A stretch of 64,000 bases of DNA from Glandiceps talaboti. Its lineage: Eukaryota; Hemichordata; Enteropneusta; Spengelidae. Shown here one piece after another: positions 23,243 through 34,795 of the stretch (within the stretch, counting starts at the first letter, position 1; each line of letters starts with the position of its first letter). Made by a program: the position numbers and the translations under genes. The notes under the pieces were generated by a model. It saw only the letters and a program-made list of their open reading frames with translations, was not told the DNA's origin and made no database searches. The stretch is taken from positions 26,093,449 through 26,157,448 of the forward strand of contig NC_135553.1 in assembly GCF_964340395.1 (NCBI RefSeq), in the 5' to 3' direction.

Positions 23243-24440
23243 AATTATTAACCTCCACTGGTATGTACCAGAGGTTTAAAGACCATATCAATAATTATTG
23301 ACCTCCACTGATATGTATCAGAGGTTTCAAGACTATATCAAGAATTATTAACCCCCACTGGTATGTACCAGAGGTTTCAAGACTATATCAAGAATTATTA
23401 ACCTCCACTGGTATGTATCAGAGGTTTCAAGACTATATCAAGAATTATTAACCTCCACTGATATGCAACAGAGGTTTCAAGACTATGTCAATAATTATTA
23501 ACCTCCACTGATATGTACCAGAGGTTTCAAGACTATATCAAGAATTATTGACCTTCACTGATATGTATCAGAGGTTTCAAGACTATATCAAGAATTATTA
23601 ACCCCCACTGGTATGTACCAGAGGTTTCAAGACTATATCAATAATTATAAACCTCCACTGGTATGTATCAGAGGTTTAAAGACTATATCAATAATTATTA
23701 ACCTCCACTGATATGTACCAGAGGTTTCAAGACTATATCAAGAATTATTGACCTCCACTGGTATGTATCAGAGGTTTAAAGACTATATCAATAATTATTA
23801 ACCCCCACTGGTATGTACCAGAGGTTTCAAGACTATATCAAGAATCATAAACCTCCACTGGTATGTATCAGAGGTTTCAAGACTATGTCAATAATTATTA
23901 ACCTCCACTGATATGCAACAGAGGTTTCAAGACTATATCAAGAATTATTAACCCCCACTGGTATGTATCAGAGGTTTCAAGACTATGTCAATAATTATTA
24001 AACTCCACTGGTATGTATGAGATGTTTCAAGACTATGTCAATAATTATTAACCTCCACTGGTATGTACCAGAGGTTTCAAGACTATGTCAATAATTATTA
24101 AACTCCACTGGTATGTATGAGATGTTTCAAGACTATGTCAATAATTATTAACCTCCACTGATATGTACCAGAGGTTTCAAGACTATGTCAATAATTATTA
24201 AACTCCACTGGTATGTATGAGATGTTTCAAGACTATGTCAATAATTATTAACCTCCACTGATATGCAACAGAGGTTTCAAGACTATATCAAGAATTATTA
24301 CCCTCCACTGGTATGTATCAGAGGTTTCAAGACTATATCAAGAATTATTGACCTCCACTGGTATGTATCAGAGGTTTCAAGACTATATCAAGAATTATTA
24401 ACCTCCACTGATATGTATCAGAGGTTTCAAGACTATATCA
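23243..24440. repeat. 50-bp minisatellite, about 24 copies
   Basis: The unit contains ACCTCCACTGGTATGTACCA, GAGGTTTCAAGACTATATCA and AGAATTATTA. TGGTATGTACCA is an inverted repeat. Between about 24000 and 24250 the units alternate between an AACTCC/GAGATG variant and an ACCTCC/GAGGTT variant, so the true repeat there is a 100-bp dimer present three times. Confidence 0.97.
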
Positions 24441-24498
24441 CACATGGAGATTAAGCAATGTTTTGTTGACAAACAAGTGATTATTTTTTACATTTATA

Positions 24499-25230
24499 GC
24501 ACTTGACAGTTTGTATGCACTCACATAAATGACCCCAAGATGGTAACACCATATGTTTAATACTATGGTTTCTTCACACCTTGTTACTATGGTTTCTTCA
24601 CACCATGTTACTATGGTTTCTGCACACCATATGTTTAATACTATGGTTTCTTCACACCATGTTACTATGGTTTCTTCACACCATATGTTTAATACTACAC
24701 TTGACAGTTTGTATGCACTCACATAAATGACCCCAAGATGGTAACACCATATGTTTAATACTATGGTTTCTTCACACCTTGTTACTATGGTTTCTTCACA
24801 CCATGTTACTATGGTTTCTGCACACCATATGTTTAATACTATGGTTTCTTCACACCATGTTACTATGGTTTCTTCACACCATATGTTTAATACTACATGG
24901 ATTGTATGGTTTCTTCACACCTTGTTACTATGGTTTCTTCACACCATATGTTACTATGGTTTCTTCACACCTTGTTACTATGGTTTCTTCCCACCATGTT
25001 ACTATGGTTTCTTCAAGTCATGTTATTAGGGTTTCTTCACACCATGTTATTAGGATTTCTTTGAGGCATTTTATTAGGGTTTCTTCACACCATGTGACTA
25101 GGTTACATTCACACCATGTTACTAGGGTTTCTTCCAGGCATTTTATTAACCACAGGTTTCTTCACATCATTCAGGCCATTTTATTAGAGCTTCTTTATGT
25201 CATTTTATTTGTATTTCTTCAGAGCATTTT
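24499..25230. repeat. 24-bp array with a 200-bp duplication
   Basis: The unit is close to TTACTATGGTTTCTTCACAC plus CATG. A 200-bp block beginning ACTTGACAGTTTGTATGCAC at 24499 recurs at 24699. From about 25010 the units decay to TTATTAGGGTTTCTTC forms. The 92-155 codon frames on both strands (Trp-Phe-Leu-His-Thr type) come from this array and are not genes. Confidence 0.96.
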
Positions 25231-27783
25231 ATTCAGCCTGCAGTAGTTATGAGATGATGGAATTAGTTAGTCTTGCATTTGGAGAGAAGAGGGAGCACAT
25301 TTATAGATTTATCTTTTTGCTTTCCTGAGGAAATGATTATAGATTATCAGCTATTTTTCATACTGTCAGTAATCCATTGCTGTATTCTAAATGAGTACAG
25401 GAACAGCTGATATATCTTCTACCTAAGATTTACCTAAGTGGGTTTGATCAAACACTGCTGTTGAATATTTCATGTGAAGAAACCTTGTGTAAAAAATAGC
25501 AAATTGGCATTGTGTGTAAAATTAGAAAAAAATACCTAAAATTTTGATGCAAACTCATGTTTCAAAATGATTTAAATAATTCTACCCCAAAATAAGGTTA
25601 CGATTTAAAAAAAAAGTATCAAAAGAGTAATTTTTTCTGCAGAAACATTTTTTCTCTGATAGTGAAGAGTTCAATATTATCTTGCTAGTATCATGGGAAT
25701 GTATATATTGTGTAGGGTGTTGGTTCTAACCTAGATGTAGTCTGAGTTGAGTGCAAAATGATGTCAGTTGCTTCAAAGTGATTCTAACCACAGTCAGGGT
25801 CCCCATCACTTATCCCATATCTAACAATATCTGAGCAGTGTTGACACCTAGATGGGATACAAAGTGAAAGAATATTTGCACTGTATTAACACTTATAGTA
25901 ATTAGGTAGGAAATAAAGTAAATAAATTTGTAGGAGGTGATAGAATAGGTCTGCCAATCTCATTAAGTCACTAGTCATTAGACACCTTACAAAAGGCCAG
26001 ACCATTCCTTATACTACCCTTATTATGTTGTCTAATTTAGTCAACTCAACGGTGCCTGAGCATGAATGTAGATGTTAACTAATGAATTTATTGGATCATG
26101 ATATAAAGTGATGTAGCAATAGCAATAGGAGCTGACATAAAATAGGATCTGAGTGGCTGTAAGTAGCAGTCATAGGTAAATACTAATAGTAGAATATATG
26201 AAGTATGTGGTATGAATAAATTTAATATTTTCCAGGAGAGGTTTTATTGTACTGTGGACTGAGGCTACTAGTAATAGAAAGAAATGTATATTTATATCAG
26301 AGATAGGTAGTTCTGAGTGCATAGCATTTGTTGTTGACATCATTCATATAATCAATTTTATGCATTACCTAGGAATATATACCGGTATACAAAGTAATTA
26401 CTGCAGCTTAATATGCCAAGTATGGAATAGATTAAAGCATGTAGCAAATCATGAATTGTATGCAAACATATAGACAGAAATCTTCTTACAAGTTGCATGG
26501 TGCAAAGACTCTCCTCAGAAAAGTATAGTGTCTGTATGTGTAAACCCAAAGGGTTGCTCAAGCACGTTCTGACACAACATATACCTTCTGATTGTTCTCA
26601 ATTAGGACATGTATGTATGAGAGATTTCCTGAAACCCTTGTGAAACCATCATGTGTGACACCATAGCTAGTATTTACTGTCCTTTGTGTAAAACAGAAAA
26701 CCAATGGCTATCTTATGTAGGAGTTATAGTATAGAACTGCTTCAGGTAGAAAGCCTATATTGTATGTGTAAATGGTCTATAGCTAGACTCGACCTGCATC
26801 CGGGCAATTTGTATTGAGCAAAACCAGCAGACTTTACGAATGTATTAAAAGTGACTTGTACCTTGTAGGGAATATGACTTTCTTTTCAAGTTCTCATACT
26901 CACTGATGTAAAAGAGACTCTTCAGAATAAATGGCGAAGCAAAATATTTTTGAGTATTAAAAATTGCAATATGTGTGAGTTGGGTAGCAGACAATGTTTA
27001 TACATTCAGTTATAAAAAAATGTGTGTATTGGAAAAGGAAGAGTAGAAATTAAACATACGTTCTGATTTAAGTATATTCACATCAACTGTTAATCTGATT
27101 AAAATCTTGTAGAAGGTTCAGTTTGTTTTATTTACCACATATTTTGACTTCAGTTCTGCTTTGCCTCTCCTTTATAGCATCTTTTACATCCTTCCATTTT
27201 TCACCCTCTTTAGTAAATGTATGGTTATCAATCCTTTTCTCGAGAAGTAGATAACACAATGTATGTTTGCCAAGGACAAGCACAGTAGCTGTGAGATGTT
27301 GTATTGAAATGTGAATTTTGAAACAAACCTTGAGCTTGCTTGATCAGGTTTTTATCAGATTCACATTGCCACAGCCTATAACTAATTATGAATTGAATGA
27401 CAGGCTCTTAGCAGAAGAGTCTGGTTTACATCAGTGTCATAGTTGAAAACAAACTAAAATTCCCTTCAGGGTACAAGTCAAGTCAGTCTACCCGGACTTC
27501 ATTTTTTTTCAATGTAGACAGTTGACATAAAAAGAAAACACATCAAGTCTTCGTGTACAGATTGATGAGCAGAAATTGACCAGAATGACTTTTACCATGA
27601 AGAATGATGTCATATCCCAAGTACCTGCAACTTTAACCAATAACTATAGCCCCGGGACCCATAAATCTGTCTCTCTGTTGGTCGTTTGCAGGTTGTGAAG
27701 TGCTGTTGTGAATGCTACATGCATATTACTACTATACCTTGACATATAAAACTAATCATCTTTATCATTTAGTTTGTTTAAAG
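25231..27783. other. No gene recognised
   Basis: CpG-poor AT-rich sequence with no exon or clear repeat. Confidence 0.45.
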
Positions 27784-27890
27784 CTTCACTAGCTGTAACT
27801 GGACTATCATTTTTTCCGTCAAACAGCCAACTGAAAGTTGATGAAATACCAGTAATTAGACAATATAAATGTTAATTAGTGGTCAATTGT
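27784..27890 (+). repeat. Dispersed repeat family A, copy 3, left part
   Basis: CTTCACTAGCTGTAACTGGA, then TCAAACAGCCAACTGAAAG, then GAAATACCAGTAATTAGAC and TTAGTGGTCAATTGTATCC match family A in the right order. The sequence then runs directly into the 27/23-bp minisatellite. The matching right part lies beyond it at 29535. Confidence 0.75.
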
Positions 27891-29526
27891 ATCCATGTAG
27901 GTAGTACAGAAACATGTATCCATCCATGTAGGTAGTACAGAAACATGTATCCATGTAGGTAGTACAGAAACATGTATCCATGTGGGTAGGACAGAAACAT
28001 GTATCCATGTAGGTAGTACAGAAACATGTATCCATGTAGTACAGAAACATGTATCCATGTAGGTAGTACAGAAACATGTATCCATGTAGTACAGAAACAT
28101 GTATCCATGTAGGTAGTACAGAAACATGTATCCATGTAGGTAGTACAGAAACATGTATCCATGTAGGTAGTACAGAAACATGTATCCATGTAGTACAGAA
28201 ACATGTATCCATGTAGGTAGTACAGAAACATGTATCCATGTAGGTAGTACAGAAACATGTATCCATGTGGGTAGGACAGAAACATGTATCCATGTAGGTA
28301 GTACAGAAACATGTATCCATGTAGGTAGTACAGAAACATGTATCCATGTGGGTAGTACAGAAACATGTATCCATGTGGGTAGGACAGAAACATGTATCCA
28401 TGTAGGTAGTACAGAAACATGTATCCATGTAGGTAGTACAGAAACATGTATCCATGTAGTACAGAAACATGTATCCATGTAGGTAGTACAGAAACATGTA
28501 TCCATGTAGGTAGTACAGAAACATGTATCCATGTGGGTAGGACAGAAACATGTATCCATGTAGGTAGTACAGAAACATGTATCCATGTAGTACAGAAACA
28601 TGTATCCATGTAGGTAGTACAGAAACATGTATCCATGTAGGTAGTACAGAAACATGTATCCATGTAGTACAGAAACATGTATCCATGTAGGTAGTACAGA
28701 AACATGTATCCATGTAGGTAGTACAGAAACATGTATCCATGTGGGTAGGACAGAAACATGTATCCATGTAGGTAGTACAGAAACATGTATCCATGTAGTA
28801 CAGAAACATGTATCCATGTGGGTAGTACAGAAACATGTATCCATGTAGTACAGAAACATGTATCCATGTAGGTAGTACAGAAACATGTATCCATGTAGTA
28901 CAGAAACATGTATCCATGTGGGTAGTACAGAAACATGTATCCATGTAGTACAGAAACATGTATCCATGTAGGTAGTACAGAAACATGTATCCATGTAGTA
29001 CAGAAACATGTATCCATGTAGGTAGTACAGAAACATGTATCCATGTAGTACAGAAACGTGTATCCATGTGGGTAGTACAGAAACATGTATCCATGTAGGT
29101 AGTACAGAAACGTGTATCCATGTGGGTAGTACAGAAACATGTATCCATGTAGTACAGAAACATGTATCCATGTAGGTAGTACAGAAACATGTATCCATGT
29201 AGGTAGTACAGAAACATGTATCCATGTGGGTAGGACAGAAACATGTATCCATGTAGGTAGTACAGAAACATGTATCCATGTAGGTAGTACAGAAACATGT
29301 ATCCATGTAGGTAGTACAGAAACATGTATCCATGTAGGTAGTACAGAAACATGTATCCATGTGGGTAGGACAGAAACATGTATCCATGTGGGTAGTACAG
29401 AAACATGTATCCATGTAGTACAGAAACATGTATCCATGTAGGTAGTACAGAAACATGTATCCCCATGTTGGTAGTACAGAAACATGTATCCATGTGGGTA
29501 GTACAGAAAGTAGTACAGAAACATGT
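27888..29526. repeat. 27/23-bp minisatellite, about 60 copies, open in three minus frames
   Basis: Units run CCATGTAGGTAGTACAG plus AAACATGTAT (27 bp) or lack four bases of the GTAG repeat (23 bp). Variants GGGTAGTAC and GGGTAGGAC are interspersed. The minus-strand unit has no stop in any frame, and length switches of 27 and 23 do not create one. All three minus frames therefore stay open for about 1.6 kb, giving spurious 526-597 codon frames of WIHVSVLPT, MFLYYLHGY and MDTCFCTTY repeats. A frame starting near 29665 adds about 46 flanking codons. Nothing suggests translation. Confidence 0.97.
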
Positions 29527-29534
29527 TGGAATTG

Positions 29535-29625
29535 TGAATGTTGGAGCCGCTGATATTGGGGTGCAGACCCAAAATCAATTTAATTGGATATATTGCAAGT
29601 TTTACTATGACATCTCTGTGAAATA
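29535..29625 (+). repeat. Dispersed repeat family A, copy 3, right part
   Basis: GGGGTGCAGACCCAAAATCA followed by ATTTAATTGGATATATTGCA is the right end of family A, as at 15210-15265. Its position shows that the minisatellite at 27888-29526 expanded within, or was inserted into, a family A copy. Confidence 0.75.
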
Positions 29626-29674
29626 TTTTATAGTTATGCCTATTTTTAAAAAAATGTTCGTCCAAAGAATTCTG

Positions 29675-29930
29675 ATAAGTGACCTAAGGGGCGATATGTC
29701 ATTGAGTGGAAGACAATAAGTGACCTAAGGGGCGTTGATGTCATTGAGTGGAAGACAATAAGTGACCTAAGGGGCATTGTCATTGAGTGGAAGACAATAA
29801 GTGACCTAAGGGGCGTTGATGTCATTGAGTGGAAGACAATAAGTGACCTAAGGGGCGTTGATGTCATTGAGTGGAAGACAATAAGTGACAAAATCTATTG
29901 TTCACAAGTATTTACCAGCAGAATGAAAAA
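29675..29930. repeat. Five tandem ~42-bp units within a family B-like repeat
   Basis: Units run AAGTGACCTAAGGGGCG, TTGATGTCATTGAGTGG, AAGACAAT. The first and third lack 3-6 bases. The right flank, AAGTGACAAAATC with TTCACAAGTATTTACCAGC and AGAATGAAAAAT, matches the right half of family B (compare 37338-37375). The minus frame of repeated Met-Thr-Ser-Thr-Pro-Leu-Arg-Ser-Leu-Ile-Val-Phe-His-Ser is an artefact. Confidence 0.85.
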
Positions 29931-30519
29931 TATATAGGAATAATATAATTATACAATTGTAAACATAATGTTTGACAAATTGGGAAGCATAATGGTGACT
30001 TTTAACAGATTGACATTTTTTAACAGATTGACATAATGTATATGTAGACACATGTGATTACAGTGACCAGGGTTTAAAGTCCCTGTTTTTTGTTTTAATG
30101 TGTTCAAATTGGCTTGTGACTGGCATAATAAGTCAGTTCAGATGTTGACACCATTCCATATTCTTGCAGTGCAGAATAAGCTTTCCACTGTGATAAAGAC
30201 AGTTATTGGTAGTTAGCTCCAGGGAAACACGACTAAGTATTGACGTCACAAGTGGTTTATGACAATATTACAAGCCATAATTCAACTACTACTAGTACTA
30301 GTGTCTATGTCTGCAAGCAGTTGTTGTATAGGTCAACTTTCCTTGTGTGGTTCATCAGAATTGGTGTGTATGAAATAAAAACTATATGTACACAAACAAA
30401 AATGAAAGCGAAAATGCATTGGTACAGATATAGGAATGAATTAATATTGATTGGTGTTTTTGTCTGCAGTGGTATAAAATCCTTAGTTCCATTACTGGGG
30501 GTCGTTTTGTTAAAGGTTA

Positions 30520-30680
30520 AAGTAGGTAAAATCTACCTTAGTTCCTCAGTTATTTTTCAGGGTTCCTGATACCTGTGTTTATGTTTAAAAGGGTGGCAAG
30601 TAAATTCTACCAGAGTTCCTCAGTTATATTTCTTGGTTCTATTTTGTCACGAGTTACAGTAGATAAAATCTATGTGAGAT
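30520..30680. repeat. Diverged ~70-bp tandem repeat, 2-3 units
   Basis: GTAAAATCTACCTTAGTTCC with TCAGTTATTTTTC is followed by GTAAATTCTACCAGAGTTCC with TCAGTTATATTTC and a partial third copy (GATAAAATCTATGTGAG). Confidence 0.7.
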
Positions 30681-30699
30681 CTTTAACCTTCCCTGCCAG

Positions 30700-32149
30700 T
30701 GTTTTGTTGTGTGGGAAGTATGGTATGCACAATCTAGCTGTCAGTGAGTTCACCAGGGGTTCATGTCACTGTTTTGTTAAAGTTTTGTCAGAGGTGGAAA
30801 GTATAAAGCCTTGCATTTATCAATCAATGTGCAGATAATTAATTCCAGATTATATTATATATATATACACATATATGGTATAGGTAATTTCCTCAGGGCT
30901 TTGTAGAGTAGTACATGGTGGGTTGCACCATATGACTATATTGTGCAAAATTGCAAGCAATTAAGTTTAACGATATGGTATGATGCAAATTTCTTGAATA
31001 TTCAATTTCTATGATAATGGTAATCATGCATATATTTTGCAATATGCAAGCCTAATTTTAAAAACTTTTAAAATTTTAAAAATGGGAAAATGTGCAGTTG
31101 TCAGCATAATGACTTACATTTCAAGAACCCTAGAACAATGACATAGATTTTTGTTAGTGTGATGTATTAGAAAGAGAAGGAAATAAATCACATATTTTCT
31201 GTTCAAATGTTTGTAAACTTTGCTTGCATATGGTATACTCGTTTTAGATATAGGGTGTAGATGTCTAGTTGATGCATCCTCTTGGGCATTGTTCACTTTC
31301 ACCACACAACCATAAAGATTATCAGTTTATACACCTGAGTGTGGTTGGCCTGTCAAATGATGCATTACTTTTGTACAGATCATTGCCCTTCTAATTCCTC
31401 AACCCTGTGCATGAATAGTAATCTCAAAGTTAAAGTTATCTCAATATTTTTGTGCCAAGTGGCACTTTTGTTTCATTTGTATCCTGGGATACTTTTAACA
31501 TGCATACCACAGGAGAACAATTTTCCTATTTTAATTTTATTTTAATTTTTGTATATACTAATAAAGATTTCAGTTTGTCTCAAAAGCCATATCCAATTAA
31601 ATATGCGTGCCACTTGCAAATTTAGTGTGTTCCTGCAAGTGTTTTCTATTAAATCTTAATGACAATAAAACATAAAAAATTTGAAGATTGCAATTTGTTT
31701 TATCATAATCCAGTGCATTTGATATACTTTGGCCCAGTTTGGTTTATCCTAATGCAGTCTAACAGTGTCTTATTCAATTGATCTAATTTAAGCATCTGTC
31801 CAGCTGAGCATGCTTCTAGATGCATTGCTGCGGGTAGACTAGTTCATTTTCTGTCTTGAATTGAAGATAATGTTGCATCTCATGTTGCTCAGTTAAAAAA
31901 GTGACTACTTTGGTTGTATAACATAAGATAAAATAAATTAAGCCAGGGATTGGGTGAACAAGATAGTATTGAAACTTACAATTTTTTGCATGGCTTCATC
32001 AAAATTAGCATCTGTAATAATCTGATCTTATGTAGAAAGGGAAGGTCTTATATCTGAATGATGTTACTGATTAGAAACAGGTATTATATACCCTGTATTG
32101 ATTCCCAATGCAATTCAATGGAGAGCATGCTCATCAAACTCAGGCAATA
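30700..32149. other. No gene recognised
   Basis: CpG-poor AT-rich sequence. A (TA)-rich stretch lies at about 30850-30880. The 63- and 68-codon frames here have no family features. Confidence 0.45.
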
Positions 32150-33480
32150 ATTTTCTTTGCCCAAAAATGGTGAGTGCGCGCTCATCAATATCAGTTCGCT
32201 CATTGATTTGGCTTTGTTAAGTTCTTCACTATTTTTACCATTTTGTGAATAAAATAATATTTCACTGTCAATTTATGCAATTATGTGATTCAAATTTCAA
32301 GTGATGTTTTCATGCCACTACATGGGGTGTATGATAAAATCTTTATGGCCTTAATATGGGTTATGCGAACCTCGGTAGTACGGCTTACGGATCCTTAAGT
32401 CAGACCTTTCCACATACCATACAACCTTGGTCTGCAAAAACCATATCCTGGCTGTAAAGATTATTATTGCCAGGAATATATCATGTCACAGAAACTTTTA
32501 TTACTTAGTATATATTAGTTCTGTTATAATTTAATTACTTTCTATAATACTTAGTATATATTTAAGCAATACTGGAGATGGTATACCTTCCCCAGGGGGT
32601 GGTTTATCGCTATTATATTATACTAGTATATTGAAAATATCGGAAACAAGATAAGAACTAACGTTTTCCAGTTTCATATACGCCCTGTGACTAATTTGCA
32701 TAACAATAACGCTGCTTTCAAGACAGCTGATCTATTTATTTATTTTGGATTTATTTTATCTGCTAGTCGTTCCTAGGGATAATCTGTACATTGACTGGCT
32801 CATTAAAAGTGTACAATGATGAATAAACAACCTGTTTGACTCAAAGTATAAACTTGAAGTGGTTTATTGAATACAGCGTGCTTCGTGCCCGGTCAACATC
32901 GCAACTCACGGTGGAGTGACATGGTGACAGGTTGATATTTACAATGCATTTATATTGCTGAAAGTTACGTCAGTAAATTTTTGGGTTTGACGTTTTCCCT
33001 CTCGGATTGATAACATACTCTAGGACAGGATTCCAGACATTTTTTATTTAGATTTATGGTATTAAAGTCAGCCAGTATAAGGTCTTACACTTGCTTCTTT
33101 TTTATGACAGACAGGACAGCTCACTTGTTTCCACTCCAGCCGAGGCCAGACGGTATTACTTGTACTACAGTAGAACCGCTTGTGTGCATGCCTTGACCGT
33201 AGTAGGCGATGATTTGTACAAATACACGATAACTTGGCTGCTTTTGAAATTTCCGTCCTAATTTCCCATAAAATATTGCCTCAAATCCTCCTTTGACAAT
33301 CTGCAGAGTTCATGATCAGTATCCCGGCGGCTGACTACAACGCTTGCGTAGACGAACAACAGTGAACATCAAAATTTGGACATGTGCCAACCATGCATTA
33401 TTGCTCATTTTAGACGTGCTAGTTCAATGTCTAGACCAATCAGACCTCTCGATTTGCGCCATCAGTATACTGGTATAATA
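32150..33480. promoter_or_regulatory. CpG-rich block inside the CpG-poor domain
   Basis: About ten CpG occur in 32881-33180, the level of the upstream intergenic DNA and several-fold above the flanks. Notable parts are CGTGCTTCGTGCCCGG (about 32877), CCCGGCGGCTGACTACAACG (33325) and CTTGCGTAGACGAACAAC. Likely explanations are an internal promoter, an unmethylated enhancer or an unrecognised recent insertion. No repeat boundaries are seen. Confidence 0.35.
33125..33303 (-). other. Minus-strand exon-like open block
   Basis: On the minus strand AACTCTGCAG precedes a block open for 60 codons (IVKGGFEAIFYGKLGRKFQK near its start, HTSGSTVVQVIPSGLGWSG near its end) and AACAA|GTGAGC follows. It lies inside the CpG-rich block. 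No family is recognised, and an open stretch of this length is not rare, so this is only a candidate exon. Confidence 0.2.
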
Positions 33481-33547
33481 TAATAGTACTTTTATTATTC
33501 AATATCAATTTCTATTTTACTTTATGTAATTTATTTCTTCATTAAAG

Positions 33548-33586
33548 ATATACCACAGAACAGGAAGACAAGAATTCCAAGCTGTG
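33548..33586 (+). other. Candidate 39-nt microexon in phase with the first exon
   Basis: A T-rich tract ending TTCTTCATTAAAG precedes ATATACCACAGAACAGGAAG and the block ends CTG TG|GTGAAA. Joined after the exon at 16498-16616, the phase fits and the continuation would be YTTEQEDKNSKLW, hydrophilic like the preceding KELSNE. The splice sites are weak (AAG acceptor, GTGAAA donor), so chance is quite possible. Confidence 0.2.
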
Positions 33587-34023
33587 GTGAAAATGGTGAA
33601 TTTCTTTCTGATTGTACCATTTTCCATATTTTCATAAATTTACATCCTACATGTGTGGTGATGTACTATTAGTATGCACCTATAAGGTGTATCTCTAGAG
33701 GCAAACCATTTGTCCATTTTCTTTGGACTGAATCAGAATAGTATCCAAGTTTCCTAAATTTTGTAATAGAGATATAATACAATTTATATACCGGTACAGT
33801 TCAATTTACAGTATGATTTGCATAAGAAATATGTTTAGGAAGAAGTTCAAATAACAATATCAAATTTATCAAGTGTGTTAAGCCTCCAGCGACTTGTGTT
33901 ATCAGTATGTCGGCAACTTGTCTTGTTATCAGTAGTGAAATGAATGCCAAGAATTGTCCACAACTAGCTAATATCTGTCTTTGGTGTGGTCCGAACAAAC
34001 TCTCACAGCTATATCTCTCTCCT

Positions 34024-34052
34024 GGGGGGGGTGGGGGGTGGGGGGGGGGGGG
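34024..34052 (+). repeat. G-run tract with quadruplex potential
   Basis: Runs of 7, 6 and 12 G separated by single T or TG. At least four GGG tracts are available, so a G-quadruplex is possible on this strand. Confidence 0.85.
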
Positions 34053-34340
34053 TAGGTGTTGTGTTGATTGCTTATCTCAGCCATTTGTCTGATTTCAAAT
34101 TCATGACATATGAAGGGACAAGAAGGTCAGCATTGTTGTGTTAGCTGTTAGTCTCTTGAGGATTGCAAATGAAAGTCACCGTTCAGTGCCACTGAAGTGG
34201 TAAATTTATGAGTTTTGTATGCTAAGTATGGCATTGACCATGGTATAGGATAGATAATGTTCTAGGGAAAAGTAAAGTAGTGAAGGTACTCAACAATTAT
34301 ATTCAATTTCAAGTGTATATATAGGTAATTATGCAAGTGT

Positions 34341-34795
34341 GCAATAGACCCTTTCTAAATATAACATTCTCTAGGGATGCAATAGACCCTTTCTAAATAT
34401 AACATTCTCTAGGGATGCAATAGACCCTTTGTAAATATAGCATTCTCTAGAGATGCAATAGACCCTTTGTAAATATAACATTCTCTAGAGATGCAATAGA
34501 CCCTTTGTAAATATAGCATTCCCTAGAGATGCAAAAGACCCTTTGTAAATATAACATTCTCTAGAGATGCAATAGACCCTTTGTAAATATATTCTCTAGA
34601 GATGCAATAGACCCTTTGTAAATATAGCATTCTCTGGAGATGCAATAGACCCTTTGTAAATATAGCATTCTCTAGAGATGCAATAGACCCTTTGTAAATA
34701 TAGCATTCTCTAGAGATGCAATATACCCTTTGTAAATATAGCATTCTCTAGAGATGAAATAGAACCTTTCTAAATATAGCATTCTCTAGAGATGA
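34341..34795. repeat. 38-bp minisatellite, 12 copies
   Basis: The unit contains GCAATAGACCCTTTGTAAAT and ATAGCATTCTCTAGAGAT. Left copies carry CTTTCTAAATATAAC and GGGAT, right copies CTTTGTAAATATAGC and AGAGAT. One copy at about 34590 has lost six bases. The minus frame of Ile-Ala-Ser-Leu-Glu-Asn repeats is an artefact. Confidence 0.96.

Noticed and set aside
23243-24440. CRISPR-like array (regular 50-bp spacing with a palindrome)
   Set aside because: The whole unit repeats with no unique spacers, no cas genes are present, and the DNA is eukaryotic.
27872-29665. Reading frames of 526-597 codons on the minus strand
   Set aside because: All three frames are open because the 27/23-bp unit lacks stops; the products are pure repeat translations with no signal of selection or initiation context.
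30241-30248. Third CRE palindrome as a promoter
   Set aside because: TGACGTCA occurs here without CpG enrichment, exon or start-site features.
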